Positions 42,059 through 50,676 of a DNA stretch of 64,000 nucleotides are shown one piece after another (the first letter of the stretch is position 1; the number at the start of each line of letters is the position of its first letter). A program made the position numbers and the translations under genes. The notes under the pieces were generated by a model. The model worked only from the letters and a program-made list of their open reading frames with translations. It had not been told where the DNA came from and searched no databases. The stretch comes from Bin87 sp965116785 (GTDB lineage: Bacteria; Chloroflexota; Dehalococcoidia; Lucifugimonadales; UBA3495), in contig OZ220731.1 of NCBI GenBank assembly GCA_965116785.1, positions 372,001 to 436,000 on the forward strand, read 5' to 3'.

Positions 42059-42086
42059 ATTATAGCGCACCATCGCGAAAGCCAAA
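42059..42086 (-). promoter_or_regulatory. Promoter for glnS-gltX
   Basis: TTTGGC (42086-42081) and TATAAT (42064-42059) on the minus strand, 16 bp apart, about 50 bases upstream of the glnS start. Confidence 0.45.
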
Positions 42087-42094
42087 CATGGGGT

Positions 42095-43060
42095 CTAATG
42101 ATTGTTCGCCGGCCCCGCACGCAGCGTGTCCAGCGCGGAGGCCAGGTCGGCGGGGAGATGGGACGAGTGTTGCAACCACGCGCCGGTCACTGGATGGTTG
42201 AACCCCAGTCGGGCCGCGTGCAGAAACTGCCGGCCGATCAAGGGGTGGGCTTTCCCGTACACCCCGTCGCCGAGCAGCGGGTAGCCCAGGTACGCCAGAT
42301 GCACGCGGATCTGGTGCGTGCGACCCGTCTCGAGCACCAGATTGAGTAGCGTGTGTCCTTCCAGTTCCTCGATGGTCTCGTAACGGGTGCGGGCGGCGCG
42401 ACCGCCGGCGTCCACCGCCATTTTCTGCCGGTGTCGCGGGTCCCGCGCGATGGGGGCGTCGATGGCACCGGATTCCGGAGTGACCATGCCCACGGCGACG
42501 GCAGAGTACTCCTTGTGGAATTCGCGGTTTTTGAGACTTTCAGTGAGGCGCTGATGCGCCAACTGTGTTTTGGCCACTACCATCAGGCCGGAGGTGTCGA
42601 GGTCGAGCCGGTGCACGATGCCTGGCCGCAGCTCGCCGCCGATGCCGCGGATGTCAGGACACCGCGCCAGAAGGGCGTTGACCAGGGTGCCGTCGGGGTG
42701 GCCCGGTCCCGGGTGGACGGGGAGGCCCGCCGGCTTGTCCACCACGATCAGATGCTCGTCCTCGTATACCGCAGTAAACGGGATGTCCTGTGGAATCAGG
42801 TCCGCCGGAGACCGGGCGGGAGGTACGCGCACAGTTACGGCGTCGCGGGGCCGGACCCGTTGGGAAGCACGGGCGACGCCTCCGTTAATGGCGATCATCC
42901 CGTCGGCCGCCAGCGCCTGCAGGCGACTGCGGGAAAGGCCGACCGCGGACAGTTCCGGCAGCTGAGCCAGCCAGGCGTCCAGCCTGGACCGCTCGGACTT
43001 GCTGTCGACGACAAAGTCGTATTGGTCGCCAGCGCCGGGTCCGTTCGCTCCGGCGCTCAC
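42095..43060 (-). CDS. RluD-family 23S rRNA pseudouridine synthase
   Basis: A 321-residue pseudouridine synthase. An N-terminal S4 RNA-binding domain (RLDAWLAQLP ... SRSRLQALAADGMIAING) precedes the catalytic HRLDLDTSG motif with the nucleophile Asp, and the VKPAGLPVHPGPGHPDGTL-type block. It modifies uridines in 23S rRNA; RluD (positions 1911/1915/1917) is the best match, though RluC-like specificity cannot be excluded. It starts at GTG and overlaps lspA by GTGA. Confidence 0.88.
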   Translation of the reverse strand: MSAGANGPGAGDQYDFVVDSKSERSRLDAWLAQLPELSAVGLSRSRLQALAADGMIAINGGVARASQRVRPRDAVTVRVPPARSPADLIPQDIPFTAVYEDEHLIVVDKPAGLPVHPGPGHPDGTLVNALLARCPDIRGIGGELRPGIVHRLDLDTSGLMVVAKTQLAHQRLTESLKNREFHKEYSAVAVGMVTPESGAIDAPIARDPRHRQKMAVDAGGRAARTRYETIEELEGHTLLNLVLETGRTHQIRVHLAYLGYPLLGDGVYGKAHPLIGRQFLHAARLGFNHPVTGAWLQHSSHLPADLASALDTLRAGPANNH

Positions 43061-43677
43061 TGCCCCGGCTCCCTGGATCCCAGGATGCGTTCGCGAACGC
43101 CGCAGTCGGCGCAGCGAGCCCCGTTGGGCAGACTGATCATGTCGCCGTCACAAATCGGGCAGGCGGCGTAGGTAGGTATGACGTTGGGTTGCGCCGGAGA
43201 TGGTTCGCCTCTTTGCAGGACCAGTACCCAGGCCATGATGGCCAGCCCGACCACAATGGAGGAATCGGCCAGGTTGAACACCGGCCAGGGTCCGATGTCG
43301 ATGAAGTCGGTCACATGACCCTGCCAGATGCGGTCCACGAGGTTTCCCAAGGCGCCGCCCACCATCAGCGCGATGCTGATCCGCATGGGGATGCCGGGCC
43401 GTTCCTGGGTCTGGTAGATGTAGGCCAACACTGCCACACCGACCAGGGACACGATAAGGAGCGGGAGGTTGTTGCCCTGGAACAGTCCGAAGGCGCTGCC
43501 GGTGTTTTGTACGTGGGTAAAGCGAAAGAACCCGAATGCCGGCCAGGAGTGATGCCACTCCAGGGTCTGCCGAACGACGAACTTGGTGAGCTGGTCCAGG
43601 GCCAGGGCCAAGGCCGCCAGTTGCAGCACGGTCCAATCCCGATAGATCGGCGTGCGATCTCTCCACGGCCGGGACAT
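43057..43677 (-). CDS. lspA: Signal peptidase II with C-terminal zinc ribbon
   Basis: A 206-residue lipoprotein signal peptidase. Core motifs are DQLTKFVV, NTGSAFGLF, GGALGNLVDRI with the catalytic Asp and VFNLADSSI with the second Asp, over about four membrane segments. Ordinary LspA is ~160 residues; here ~45 extra residues at the C-terminus form a zinc ribbon (CPICDGD, then CADCGVRE). LspA cleaves prolipoproteins such as the zinc-binding lipoprotein in this window. It precedes and overlaps the rluD-like gene, a common order. Confidence 0.9.
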   Translation of the reverse strand: MSRPWRDRTPIYRDWTVLQLAALALALDQLTKFVVRQTLEWHHSWPAFGFFRFTHVQNTGSAFGLFQGNNLPLLIVSLVGVAVLAYIYQTQERPGIPMRISIALMVGGALGNLVDRIWQGHVTDFIDIGPWPVFNLADSSIVVGLAIMAWVLVLQRGEPSPAQPNVIPTYAACPICDGDMISLPNGARCADCGVRERILGSREPGQ

Positions 43678-43680
43678 CGG

Positions 43681-44325
43681 CTAGGGTGTGGCCAGATGGT
43701 CCAGGAAGAATTGCACCACTTTCTCGGCCATCTGGCGCTCCTGACCGACCCAGAAGTGGTCAGCGCCGGGAACAACGTGGTAATCCGCCGGGGGATCGAA
43801 CCTGCCCAGCTGTTCGTCGACGCCGTCGGAATTGACGAGACGGTCCCGGTCGCCGGTGATGATCATCCGGGGGGTCTTGTCCTTCTGAAGGGGGCTGTCG
43901 GTGATCGCCTCCAGGGACGGGGCAACCAGAGCGATGGCCAGGGGCTTCTTGTACAGCTGCTTGTGGCCGCAGATGACCCGGGTGCTGAAGGAGTAGCCGC
44001 CGAGACCGATGCGGTCGTCGTTCACGTCGGGCAGCGCGCCGAGGAATTCCATCGCCATCAGGGTCTCTTCGTGTTCCTTCTCCCCGTGGGCATGCTCGCC
44101 CTGGCTGTTGCCCACGCCGCGGAAGTTGAACCGCAGCGAGGCGATGCCGGCGTCGGCCAGGCCGAAGGTCACCGCACACACCACGTTGTTGTCCATGCTC
44201 CCGCCGTGCAGCGGATGGGGGTGGCACATGACCACGCCGGGGAACGGCCCCTCGCCGTCCGGCAACGCCATGATGCCCTCAAGGGTCATTCCTTTCGTTA
44301 TGAAACTGACCGCGCTCTGTCGCAT
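43681..44325 (-). CDS. Alpha/beta hydrolase (dienelactone-hydrolase-like)
   Basis: A 214-residue alpha/beta hydrolase. It shows HPHPLHGGSMDNNVV, FNFRGVGNSQGEH, the nucleophile-elbow region GLGGYSFSTRV, the Asp region TGDRDRLVN and the His in PGADHFWVG. This form resembles YuxL/dienelactone or the small fatty-acid-ester hydrolases of unknown substrate. The ATG at 44325 has GGAGG 7 bases upstream; the frame runs further upstream without a ribosome site. Confidence 0.85.
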   Translation of the reverse strand: MRQSAVSFITKGMTLEGIMALPDGEGPFPGVVMCHPHPLHGGSMDNNVVCAVTFGLADAGIASLRFNFRGVGNSQGEHAHGEKEHEETLMAMEFLGALPDVNDDRIGLGGYSFSTRVICGHKQLYKKPLAIALVAPSLEAITDSPLQKDKTPRMIITGDRDRLVNSDGVDEQLGRFDPPADYHVVPGADHFWVGQERQMAEKVVQFFLDHLATP

Positions 44326-44420
44326 GGTGTCGCCTCCGGTCGGTTTGTGCTGATGGTGAAGGTCGAAACATGATAGCAGGTTCGGAGAAGAGATGACCCG
44401 GCGGGTGCCACCAACCATTG

Positions 44421-44429
44421 TGCTAGAAT
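44421..44429 (+). promoter_or_regulatory. Extended -10 promoter element before threonine aldolase
   Basis: TGC-TAGAAT at 44421-44429, about 60 bases upstream of the start. No clear -35. Confidence 0.45.
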
Positions 44430-44487
44430 GGCGCCGATCCAGCATGGGCTGGGCCAAGCGAGAATTCCGTTCGAATTTGGAGGCTCC

Positions 44488-45546
44488 ATGGCAGTCATCG
44501 ACCTGCGCAGCGACACCATTACTCACCCCACCGACGAGATGCGCCGGGCGATGGCCGACGCCGAAGTCGGTGATGATGTGTTCGGGGAGGACCCCTCGAT
44601 CAACGCGCTGCAGGAACGGGCCGCCGAAATGCTGGGCCAGGAGGCCGGCCTGCTGACCGCCAGCGGGACGATGAGCAATCTGATCGCCGCGCTAACCTGG
44701 TGCAGTCGCGGCGACGAGATGATCATGGGCCAGGAAGCCCACATGTTCTGGAACGAGTCAGGGGGGCCGACCGCATTGTCCGGCGCCCAGGTCCGTCTGG
44801 TGCCGAACGAGGCCAACGGTCGGATCTCAGCGCAATCCGTGGTGGGCGCCATCCGCGATGCCTCCAACATCCACGTTCCCGCAACCACACTGGTGTGCCT
44901 GGAAAACACGCACAATCGCTGCAGCGGCGGAGTAATGACCCCGCAGGACACGCGAGAAGTGGTGGACGTGGCCCACGCGGCCGGCGCCGCGGTGCACCTG
45001 GACGGGGCGCGGATCTTCAACGCCGCGGTGGCCCTGGAGGTCCCGGTATCCGAGCTGACCAAGGACGTGGACGACGTCAGCTTCTGCCTCTCCAAAGCGC
45101 TGTCGTGTCCGGTGGGTTCGGTGCTCTGCGGCTCGGAGGAATTCATCACCCGGGCGCGTAAGTGGCGGAAGATGGTGGGCGGAGGCATGCGGCAGGCTGG
45201 CGTGCTGGCCGCCGCCGGACTGGTCGCCCTGGACACGATGGTTGAGCGGCTCGCCGACGACCATGCCAACGCCCGCCGTCTTGCGGCGGGTCTGGCCGAT
45301 ATTGACGGCCTGACCGTGGACCCCGACAGTATCCACACCAACATCGTGATCTTCGAGGTAGATCGGGATACGGTTGGCGAGGCCCGCGAGGTCATTGCCG
45401 CGTTGCGGGAGGACGAGGTGCTGGTCAGCCACAGCCGCGAACAGTCGCTGCGCATGGTGACGCACCGTCACATCTCCGCGGTGGATGTTGACGAGGCGCT
45501 GTCCCGGGTTAACGGTACGGTGCGCCGGCTGGCCGCCGCCAACTAG
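44488..45546 (+). CDS. Low-specificity L-threonine aldolase
   Basis: A 352-residue PLP-dependent aldolase of the threonine aldolase/beta-eliminating lyase family. The N-terminus (MAVIDLRSDTITHPTDEM) is the classic start, the Lys binding PLP is in SFCLSKALSCPVG, and ASGTMSNL contacts phosphate. It cleaves L-threonine or L-allo-threonine to glycine and acetaldehyde. The ATG follows TTGGAGG. It is directly followed by the isochorismatase homologue. Confidence 0.92.
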   Translation: MAVIDLRSDTITHPTDEMRRAMADAEVGDDVFGEDPSINALQERAAEMLGQEAGLLTASGTMSNLIAALTWCSRGDEMIMGQEAHMFWNESGGPTALSGAQVRLVPNEANGRISAQSVVGAIRDASNIHVPATTLVCLENTHNRCSGGVMTPQDTREVVDVAHAAGAAVHLDGARIFNAAVALEVPVSELTKDVDDVSFCLSKALSCPVGSVLCGSEEFITRARKWRKMVGGGMRQAGVLAAAGLVALDTMVERLADDHANARRLAAGLADIDGLTVDPDSIHTNIVIFEVDRDTVGEAREVIAALREDEVLVSHSREQSLRMVTHRHISAVDVDEALSRVNGTVRRLAAAN

Positions 45547-45555
45547 GGTTCTCGC

Positions 45556-46146
45556 ATGGCCGAATTCGCCATCGATCGCGCGACAACCGCGTTGCTCATC
45601 GCCGATTTTTACGCCGAGGCGATGGGCAACCTGCCCCATGCCGTCGAGCGCGGGGTTGTGGCCCGTACAGTAGCGCTCCAGGAGGCCGCCCGCGAGGCCG
45701 GCCTGATGGTCTGCTACTGCGCCACCGTGTTCCGGCCCGGGTATCCGGAGATCAGTGAGCGGAACAAGACGTTCAGCGCGCGTAGAGCCTCGGGACAACC
45801 GGCGGTCTTCGATCCGGTGTCGCTGATCCATCCCGAGGTGCGTCCCCGGGACGACGAAGTGGTGGTGGGCAAGCACCGCGTCAACGCGCTCTTCGGCACC
45901 GGCTTGGACGTGGCGCTGACGGGCAGCAATATCGACACCATCATCCTGCTGGGTTACGCGACCAGCGGGGTCGTGCTGTCTACGACGCGCTTTGCGGCCG
46001 ACCGCGACTACCGGCTGTACATCGTCGAGGACTGCTGCGCCGACAGCGAGCCGGACGTGCACGAATTTCTCATCGGCCGCATTCTGAACCGCCAGGCGGA
46101 CATTGTTACCGCCGAAGAAGCAATCGCGGCCATCCGGGGATCCTGA
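45556..46146 (+). CDS. Isochorismatase-like hydrolase lacking the catalytic Cys
   Basis: A 196-residue isochorismatase-family protein. Asp17 (LIADFYAE) and Lys106 (VVGKHRVNALFG) of the triad are present, but the nucleophile position reads ATSGV (Val139) where the paralogue at 12186-12710 has ATSGC. True isochorismatases also lack the Cys, so the protein may hydrolyse an enol-ether or have lost activity. It starts 9 bases after the threonine aldolase gene, so they are co-transcribed. No siderophore genes are nearby. Confidence 0.85.
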   Translation: MAEFAIDRATTALLIADFYAEAMGNLPHAVERGVVARTVALQEAAREAGLMVCYCATVFRPGYPEISERNKTFSARRASGQPAVFDPVSLIHPEVRPRDDEVVVGKHRVNALFGTGLDVALTGSNIDTIILLGYATSGVVLSTTRFAADRDYRLYIVEDCCADSEPDVHEFLIGRILNRQADIVTAEEAIAAIRGS

Positions 46147-46201
46147 AATCGGCGGCACGTCGCCTCGCGCGCAGGTCGACCACTGAGCCGGTCAAAGCCT
46201 C

Positions 46202-47128
46202 ATGCTCCGGCAATCCGCACCGCCTACCGCCGACATCAGCGTAGCCATCGACTCACGTCCGCTGTACGCCGGGGACACCCTGGATGTCGAAGTCCAGGTG
46301 ACGCCTCATGTTTCTTTCATGGCGGCCCTGGGGGTCCTCCGCTTGTCGCGGAACGAGCTGATGCGGGTGGATTCGGCGAGGGATGCCGTACCCCAGATGA
46401 TGTTGCCCGGCCGTCGCGGCGGGAACACCGGCGGACCTGCGCATATTGACGAGGTGTTCGCGGAAGACGCGCCGATGGAAGGCGGGGTTCCGCACCATTA
46501 TCCGGTTCGCCTGCGCCTGCCCGATGCTGCGCCCCCCACGGTGAAGGGCAAGTATGCCCGCATCTCGTGGGAACTTTCGGCAACGATACTCATCCGCGCA
46601 GACTGGTTGCCGACCGGGGACGGATGGCTGGCCAATCTGGCCCGAGGCCGGGCGGCGCACTGCCAGGAGGAACTGGTCGTATTCAGCCGTTCCGATGTCG
46701 ACCCACTGGGCGGCTTGCCGCTGCTGGACGAGATTCCAGCCAGCCGTTCCTTTCGCAACGCCACCTTGGGCCTGGCGCTGGACTCTCCGAGCGTGGCCAA
46801 CGGCGGGACTGTGACCGGCACCGTGTCGATCAAATCCCGGTCGGCGGTGAAGGCGCGCGAGCTGCGCGTCGAGCTGATGCGTTGGGAACGATCGGGGAGC
46901 AAGCAGGCGCGGGTTATCGAACACAGCGAGGTGCTGCAGCGCCCGGCGATACTGGCTGCCAACGAGGAGACCGACTGGGCGTTCCGCCTGACGGTGCCCG
47001 ACCCTTTGATGCCTACGATGTTGGCCAACCACACGTTTGTCGGGTGGCAGGTAAGGGCCGTCATCGACCGAAAGTTGCTCCCCAATCAATCGGTGTCGCA
47101 ACTGCTGCACGTATATACATCACCTTAA
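46202..47128 (+). CDS. Arrestin-like/Spo0M-like two-sandwich protein
   Basis: A 308-residue protein with two beta-sandwich halves. The ISVAIDSRPLYAGDTLDVEVQV and GLALDSPSVANGGTVTGTVSI blocks each resemble the opening of an arrestin-like N domain, and RLTVPDPLMPTMLANHTFVGWQVRAVI resembles the matching C-terminal strands. Arrestin-like folds occur in Spo0M and Vps26. No enzyme motif or signal peptide is present. It lies 55 bases after the isochorismatase homologue. Confidence 0.6.
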   Translation: MLRQSAPPTADISVAIDSRPLYAGDTLDVEVQVTPHVSFMAALGVLRLSRNELMRVDSARDAVPQMMLPGRRGGNTGGPAHIDEVFAEDAPMEGGVPHHYPVRLRLPDAAPPTVKGKYARISWELSATILIRADWLPTGDGWLANLARGRAAHCQEELVVFSRSDVDPLGGLPLLDEIPASRSFRNATLGLALDSPSVANGGTVTGTVSIKSRSAVKARELRVELMRWERSGSKQARVIEHSEVLQRPAILAANEETDWAFRLTVPDPLMPTMLANHTFVGWQVRAVIDRKLLPNQSVSQLLHVYTSP

Positions 47129-47229
47129 ACCCGGCGCGGGTCCGCCATATCGGTTCCAGCAATTTTGGAACTGCCGGCCAGCGGCGCATACACATCCCAG
47201 CGCCGACGGTCACCTTCCTCCGGAGTAAC

Positions 47230-47835
47230 ATGTCCGCACAAATTCGGATGGCTTCCGAAGCCGATGCCGAGCAAATGCTCGCGATCTACGCCCCCGTGGT
47301 CCGGGAAACGATCATCTCCTTCGAGTACGAACCGCCGTCCTTGGCGGAGTTCCGTGGTCGGGTACGCGCGACCCTGGAGGGCATGCCGTGGCTGGTGTGC
47401 GACAACGATGGCGAAATCGCCGGCTACGCGTACGCAAGCCCGTTCCGGACGCGAGCGGGCTATGGGTGGGCGTGCGAGCTGACGGTGTACGTCCATCACG
47501 GATACCATCGCTGCGGGATTGGCCGGGCTCTCTACACGTCGCTGTTCCGGTGCCTGGCGCTGCAAGGGTATTGCGTGGCGGTGGCAGCGATCACCATTCC
47601 CAACCCGGCCAGCATGGCGCTGCACGAATCCATGGGCATGCGTCGCATCGGCACCTACGAGAAAGTGGGTTACAAGCACGGCCAGTGGCTGGACGACGGC
47701 GTCTGGCAGCTTGAATTGCAGCCCACACCCGCCGAGCCGGAGCCGCCCGTGCCCTGGAACGAGGTCGCCCACCTGACCGAGTGGAGTGAATGCCTGTCTG
47801 CCGGCTTGGCATACTTGAAGCTGCAGTCGGGCTAA
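47230..47835 (+). CDS. GNAT acetyltransferase (phosphinothricin-acetyltransferase-like)
   Basis: A 201-residue GNAT enzyme of the PAT/bar-like type. The start IRMASEADAEQMLAIYAPVV and EYEPPSLAEF match the family, HRCGIGRALYTSL is the acetyl-CoA pyrophosphate loop, and NPASMALHESMGMRRIGTYEKVGYKHGQW is the family C-terminal block. It N-acetylates a small amine such as phosphinothricin, methionine sulfoximine or similar. The ATG follows CGGAG. About 30 residues at the C-terminus extend past the usual end. Confidence 0.85.
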   Translation: MSAQIRMASEADAEQMLAIYAPVVRETIISFEYEPPSLAEFRGRVRATLEGMPWLVCDNDGEIAGYAYASPFRTRAGYGWACELTVYVHHGYHRCGIGRALYTSLFRCLALQGYCVAVAAITIPNPASMALHESMGMRRIGTYEKVGYKHGQWLDDGVWQLELQPTPAEPEPPVPWNEVAHLTEWSECLSAGLAYLKLQSG

Positions 47836-47836
47836 A

Positions 47837-49189
47837 CTAGCGGCTTTCGCCCCACCACTGGCGTAGCCTTTCGGCAATAGCGGCTTCCGAACCCTGATTC
47901 GACGGCTCGTAGTACCGACGGTCCGACAACTCCGACGGGAGGTATTCCTGCGTCTCGAAGTGTCCTTCGTAGTCGTGGCTGTATCTGTACCCCGAGCCGT
48001 ATCCCATGCCCCGCATCAGGCCGGTCACGGCGTTGCGGAGGTGCAATGGCACCGGCTCGTGGGGTTGCCCGCGCACGTCGTCCAGCGCGCGTTCCAGCCC
48101 CAGGTATGCTGCGTTGCTCTTGGGCGAGGTGGCCAAATATACCGTTGCTTCGGCCAGCGGAATGCGACCCTCGGGCAGGCCGACGAAATGCACCGCCTGC
48201 TGGGCCGCCACGGCCACGGGCAGCGCCCCCGGGTTGGCGAGCCCGATGTCCTCGGCGGCCAGGATCACCAGCCGACGTGCGATGAACATGGGGTCTTCTC
48301 CCGCGTCCAGCATACGGGCGAGCCAGTAGAGCGCGCCGTCGGGCGACGAGCCGCGAACCGACTTGATGAAGGCTGAGATCGTATCGTAATGACCGTCGCC
48401 GGCCTTGTCGTACTGTGGCACGCGGCGTTGCAGGGCGTCGGCGATGCCGTCCATAGTAACGCGACGTTGGCCTCCCTTGTCCGGCTCCGCAGCGACCACC
48501 GCCATCTCCAGCGCGTTCAACGCCACCCGCGCGTCGCCGTTGGCGATGTTGACGAGGTGAGCCAGCGCGTCGGATTCCAACCGTGGTTTCAGCGTCGCCA
48601 ATCCGCGGAGTTCGTCCGTCAACGCCCGCTGGATGATGTCGGTGACTGAATCCGCGTCCAGAGCGCTGAGGGTAAACACGCGGCAGCGGGACAGGAGCGG
48701 CGCGTTGACCTCAAACGAAGGGTTCTCGGTGGTCGCGCCGATGAAGGTGATGGTCCCGTCTTCGACGTGGGGCAGGATCACGTCCTGCTGCGCCTTGTTG
48801 AAGCGGTGGATCTCGTCGACGAAGAGGATCGTGGAATGCTGGTACAGCGCCTGCCGTTCCTGGGCTCCGGCTACGGCCTTGCGCAGATCAGCCACTCCGG
48901 CGGACACCGCGCTGACCGGTTCGAAGTACGACTGCGTCACAGTGGCGATCAGCCGGGCCAGCGTCGTTTTGCCTGAGCCCGGAGGCCCCCAGAACAGGAT
49001 GGAAGGCACCCGGTCGATTTCGATAGCCCGGCGCAGCACCCGATCTTCGGCAAGAATGTGCTCCTGCCCGACAAATTCGTCGAAGGTGGCAGGTCGCATC
49101 CGCTCTGCCAGCGGGGCCGTTTGCCGGGCGTGTAGCTCGCGTCCGTGCTCGAAAAGCCCGCCGGCGTTTTGCCGGTCCGTCATCATCAA
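47837..49189 (-). CDS. rarA: Replication-associated recombination factor RarA (MgsA)
   Basis: A 450-residue AAA+ ATPase of the RarA/WRNIP1 family. FVGQEHIL, Walker A GPPGSGKTT, Walker B LFVDEIHRFN, sensor GATTENPSF, and the C-terminal tetramerisation part (MLDAGEDPMFIARRLVILAAEDIGLANP) are all present. It acts at stalled replication forks. It overlaps the upstream LLM gene by ATGA and is probably co-transcribed with it. Length is typical. Confidence 0.93.
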   Translation of the reverse strand: MMMTDRQNAGGLFEHGRELHARQTAPLAERMRPATFDEFVGQEHILAEDRVLRRAIEIDRVPSILFWGPPGSGKTTLARLIATVTQSYFEPVSAVSAGVADLRKAVAGAQERQALYQHSTILFVDEIHRFNKAQQDVILPHVEDGTITFIGATTENPSFEVNAPLLSRCRVFTLSALDADSVTDIIQRALTDELRGLATLKPRLESDALAHLVNIANGDARVALNALEMAVVAAEPDKGGQRRVTMDGIADALQRRVPQYDKAGDGHYDTISAFIKSVRGSSPDGALYWLARMLDAGEDPMFIARRLVILAAEDIGLANPGALPVAVAAQQAVHFVGLPEGRIPLAEATVYLATSPKSNAAYLGLERALDDVRGQPHEPVPLHLRNAVTGLMRGMGYGSGYRYSHDYEGHFETQEYLPSELSDRRYYEPSNQGSEAAIAERLRQWWGESR

Positions 49190-50202
49190 CCCTGGAAGTG
49201 TGGCATCACCTCTTGAGCGAACAGTTGCATCGACCTCCCGACCTCCTCATTGCTGAGCATGCCGCCGATGTTGAACCAGCACATGATCTCCTGGGGCTGA
49301 TACAGTTCCTGGTACTGCTTCAGCCGCTCGGTGACTCGCTGCGGATCGCCGATGGCTCCCAACTCGTTGTAAATGCCCTCGTAGGTGAGTTGGCTGGCAC
49401 GGCTGGATCCACGCGAGTTGTTCTGCATGCTGCGCAGTGTATCCAGGTAGTTGTTCACGGTTGGGGCGAAACCGGCTTTGGCCGCTTCGGGCGTTTCGCC
49501 AACATAGACCGGCACATTGACCACCACCTTCACCGCGGACTGGTCATGTCCGTGCTCGGCCAGCGTGTCGCGGTAGTGGGCCAGCCCGTCGCTGACGCCC
49601 TGCACAGTGATGATCAACGGCGTCACCAGGATGCTGTGGCCCAGGCTGCCGACCAGCGGGAAGGTGTCAGCGCCGTTGGACGCGATGTACACCGGCGGGT
49701 GCGGCCGCTGGATCGGCTTGGGCTCCAGCCGGATGCCCTCAGCCTGGTAGTAATGGCCGTCGTAGTCCAGCACGTCCTCCTTCCAGGCGCGCAGGGCCAG
49801 ATCCAGCCCCTCAACGAAGCGGTCGTTGCGTTCCTCGATGGGAATGCCGTAACCGCGATAATGATTGGGGTTGGACCCGCGCCCGATGCCGAAAACGGCT
49901 CTGCCCCCGGACAGCACGTCCAAAGTCGCCACCTCTTCGGCGATGCGCAGCGGGTGATGCAGAGGCAGCAGGTTGACCGCGGTTCCGAGCTTGATGCGCT
50001 CAGTGGTCTGTGACAGGGCCGACGCCATTAACAGCGGGGCGGGCATCACCGAAAAACGCCGGGCGAAATGGAGTTCCGCCAGCCAGGCCATGTCGTAGCC
50101 AAGTTTGTCGGCCAGTTGGACCTGCGCCATAACGTCGGCGTAACGGTCGGCCGGAGTTTGGCCCTCGCTGCAAGGTATTTGATAGAAGACTCCAAACTCC
50201 AT
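49186..50202 (-). CDS. LLM-class flavin-dependent monooxygenase
   Basis: A 338-residue luciferase-like monooxygenase, third in the window and similar to the gene at 5088-6116: MEFGVFYQIP start, LGYDMAWLAELHFARR, RAVFGIGRGSNPNHYRGYG and the PVYIASNGADTFPLVGSLG block. Its reaction is FMNH2- or F420-linked oxidation of an unknown substrate. It ends in an ATGA overlap with rarA, an odd pairing that suggests only shared transcription. Confidence 0.88.
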   Translation of the reverse strand: MEFGVFYQIPCSEGQTPADRYADVMAQVQLADKLGYDMAWLAELHFARRFSVMPAPLLMASALSQTTERIKLGTAVNLLPLHHPLRIAEEVATLDVLSGGRAVFGIGRGSNPNHYRGYGIPIEERNDRFVEGLDLALRAWKEDVLDYDGHYYQAEGIRLEPKPIQRPHPPVYIASNGADTFPLVGSLGHSILVTPLIITVQGVSDGLAHYRDTLAEHGHDQSAVKVVVNVPVYVGETPEAAKAGFAPTVNNYLDTLRSMQNNSRGSSRASQLTYEGIYNELGAIGDPQRVTERLKQYQELYQPQEIMCWFNIGGMLSNEEVGRSMQLFAQEVMPHFQG

Positions 50203-50253
50203 TTCGTTACTCCCGGCCGGGTCGGTGTGAGGCGCGACGGTGCTTTGTGGTTG

Positions 50254-50424
50254 CTATGCGGGTTTGCCGGAATTGTTCCTGCTGATGTCCGGTGGCGGTT
50301 CGTCAAAAGGCTCGCCTCGCTCCTCGGCCTGGATGCGACGGCGGTTCCAATCGGCCCAAATTCGGTTCATCTCCTCCCTGCCCCGGTTAACCGCCCGTTT
50401 TTCCCAAATCGCTGCGAATACCAT
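50254..50424 (-). CDS. Small charged hypothetical protein
   Basis: A 56-residue protein, rich in Arg and Glu, mostly helical (REEMNRIWADWNRRRIQAEE), ending in GEPFDEPPPD. The ATG at 50424 has GGAGG 8 bases upstream, better than the ATG at 50439. It follows another small frame and is transcribed toward the LLM gene. Function unknown. Confidence 0.5.
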   Translation of the reverse strand: MVFAAIWEKRAVNRGREEMNRIWADWNRRRIQAEERGEPFDEPPPDISRNNSGKPA

Positions 50425-50445
50425 CCTAAACGCCTCCATAATCGG

Positions 50446-50676
50446 CTATGTAGCTGCCAGCGCCCAAGCCACGATCTGGCCGCCGTCGTCAAAGACCCTC
50501 TCCGCAGTCAACCGCCACGCCTCCGGCCGGTGATTGTGGGTAATCAACAGTATGTCTATCGGAATTACCGCTGCTATCGCCAAGTGGAACGCGATAAAAG
50601 CCTGGACGGCCCGTTGCGGCGGTACGCTGGGTATGCCGATCCATCCCGTCCGGCCATTGTGTTCCCTTGCCGTCAT
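50446..50676 (-). CDS. Small hypothetical protein with one membrane segment
   Basis: Up to 76 residues with a hydrophobic stretch (AFIAFHLAIAAVIPIDILLI). A TATAAT at 50680-50675 overlaps the first ATG, so the real start must be downstream or the promoter is spurious. It is immediately before the charged small protein; the two may form one unit. Function unknown. Confidence 0.4.
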   Translation of the reverse strand: MTAREHNGRTGWIGIPSVPPQRAVQAFIAFHLAIAAVIPIDILLITHNHRPEAWRLTAERVFDDGGQIVAWALAAT

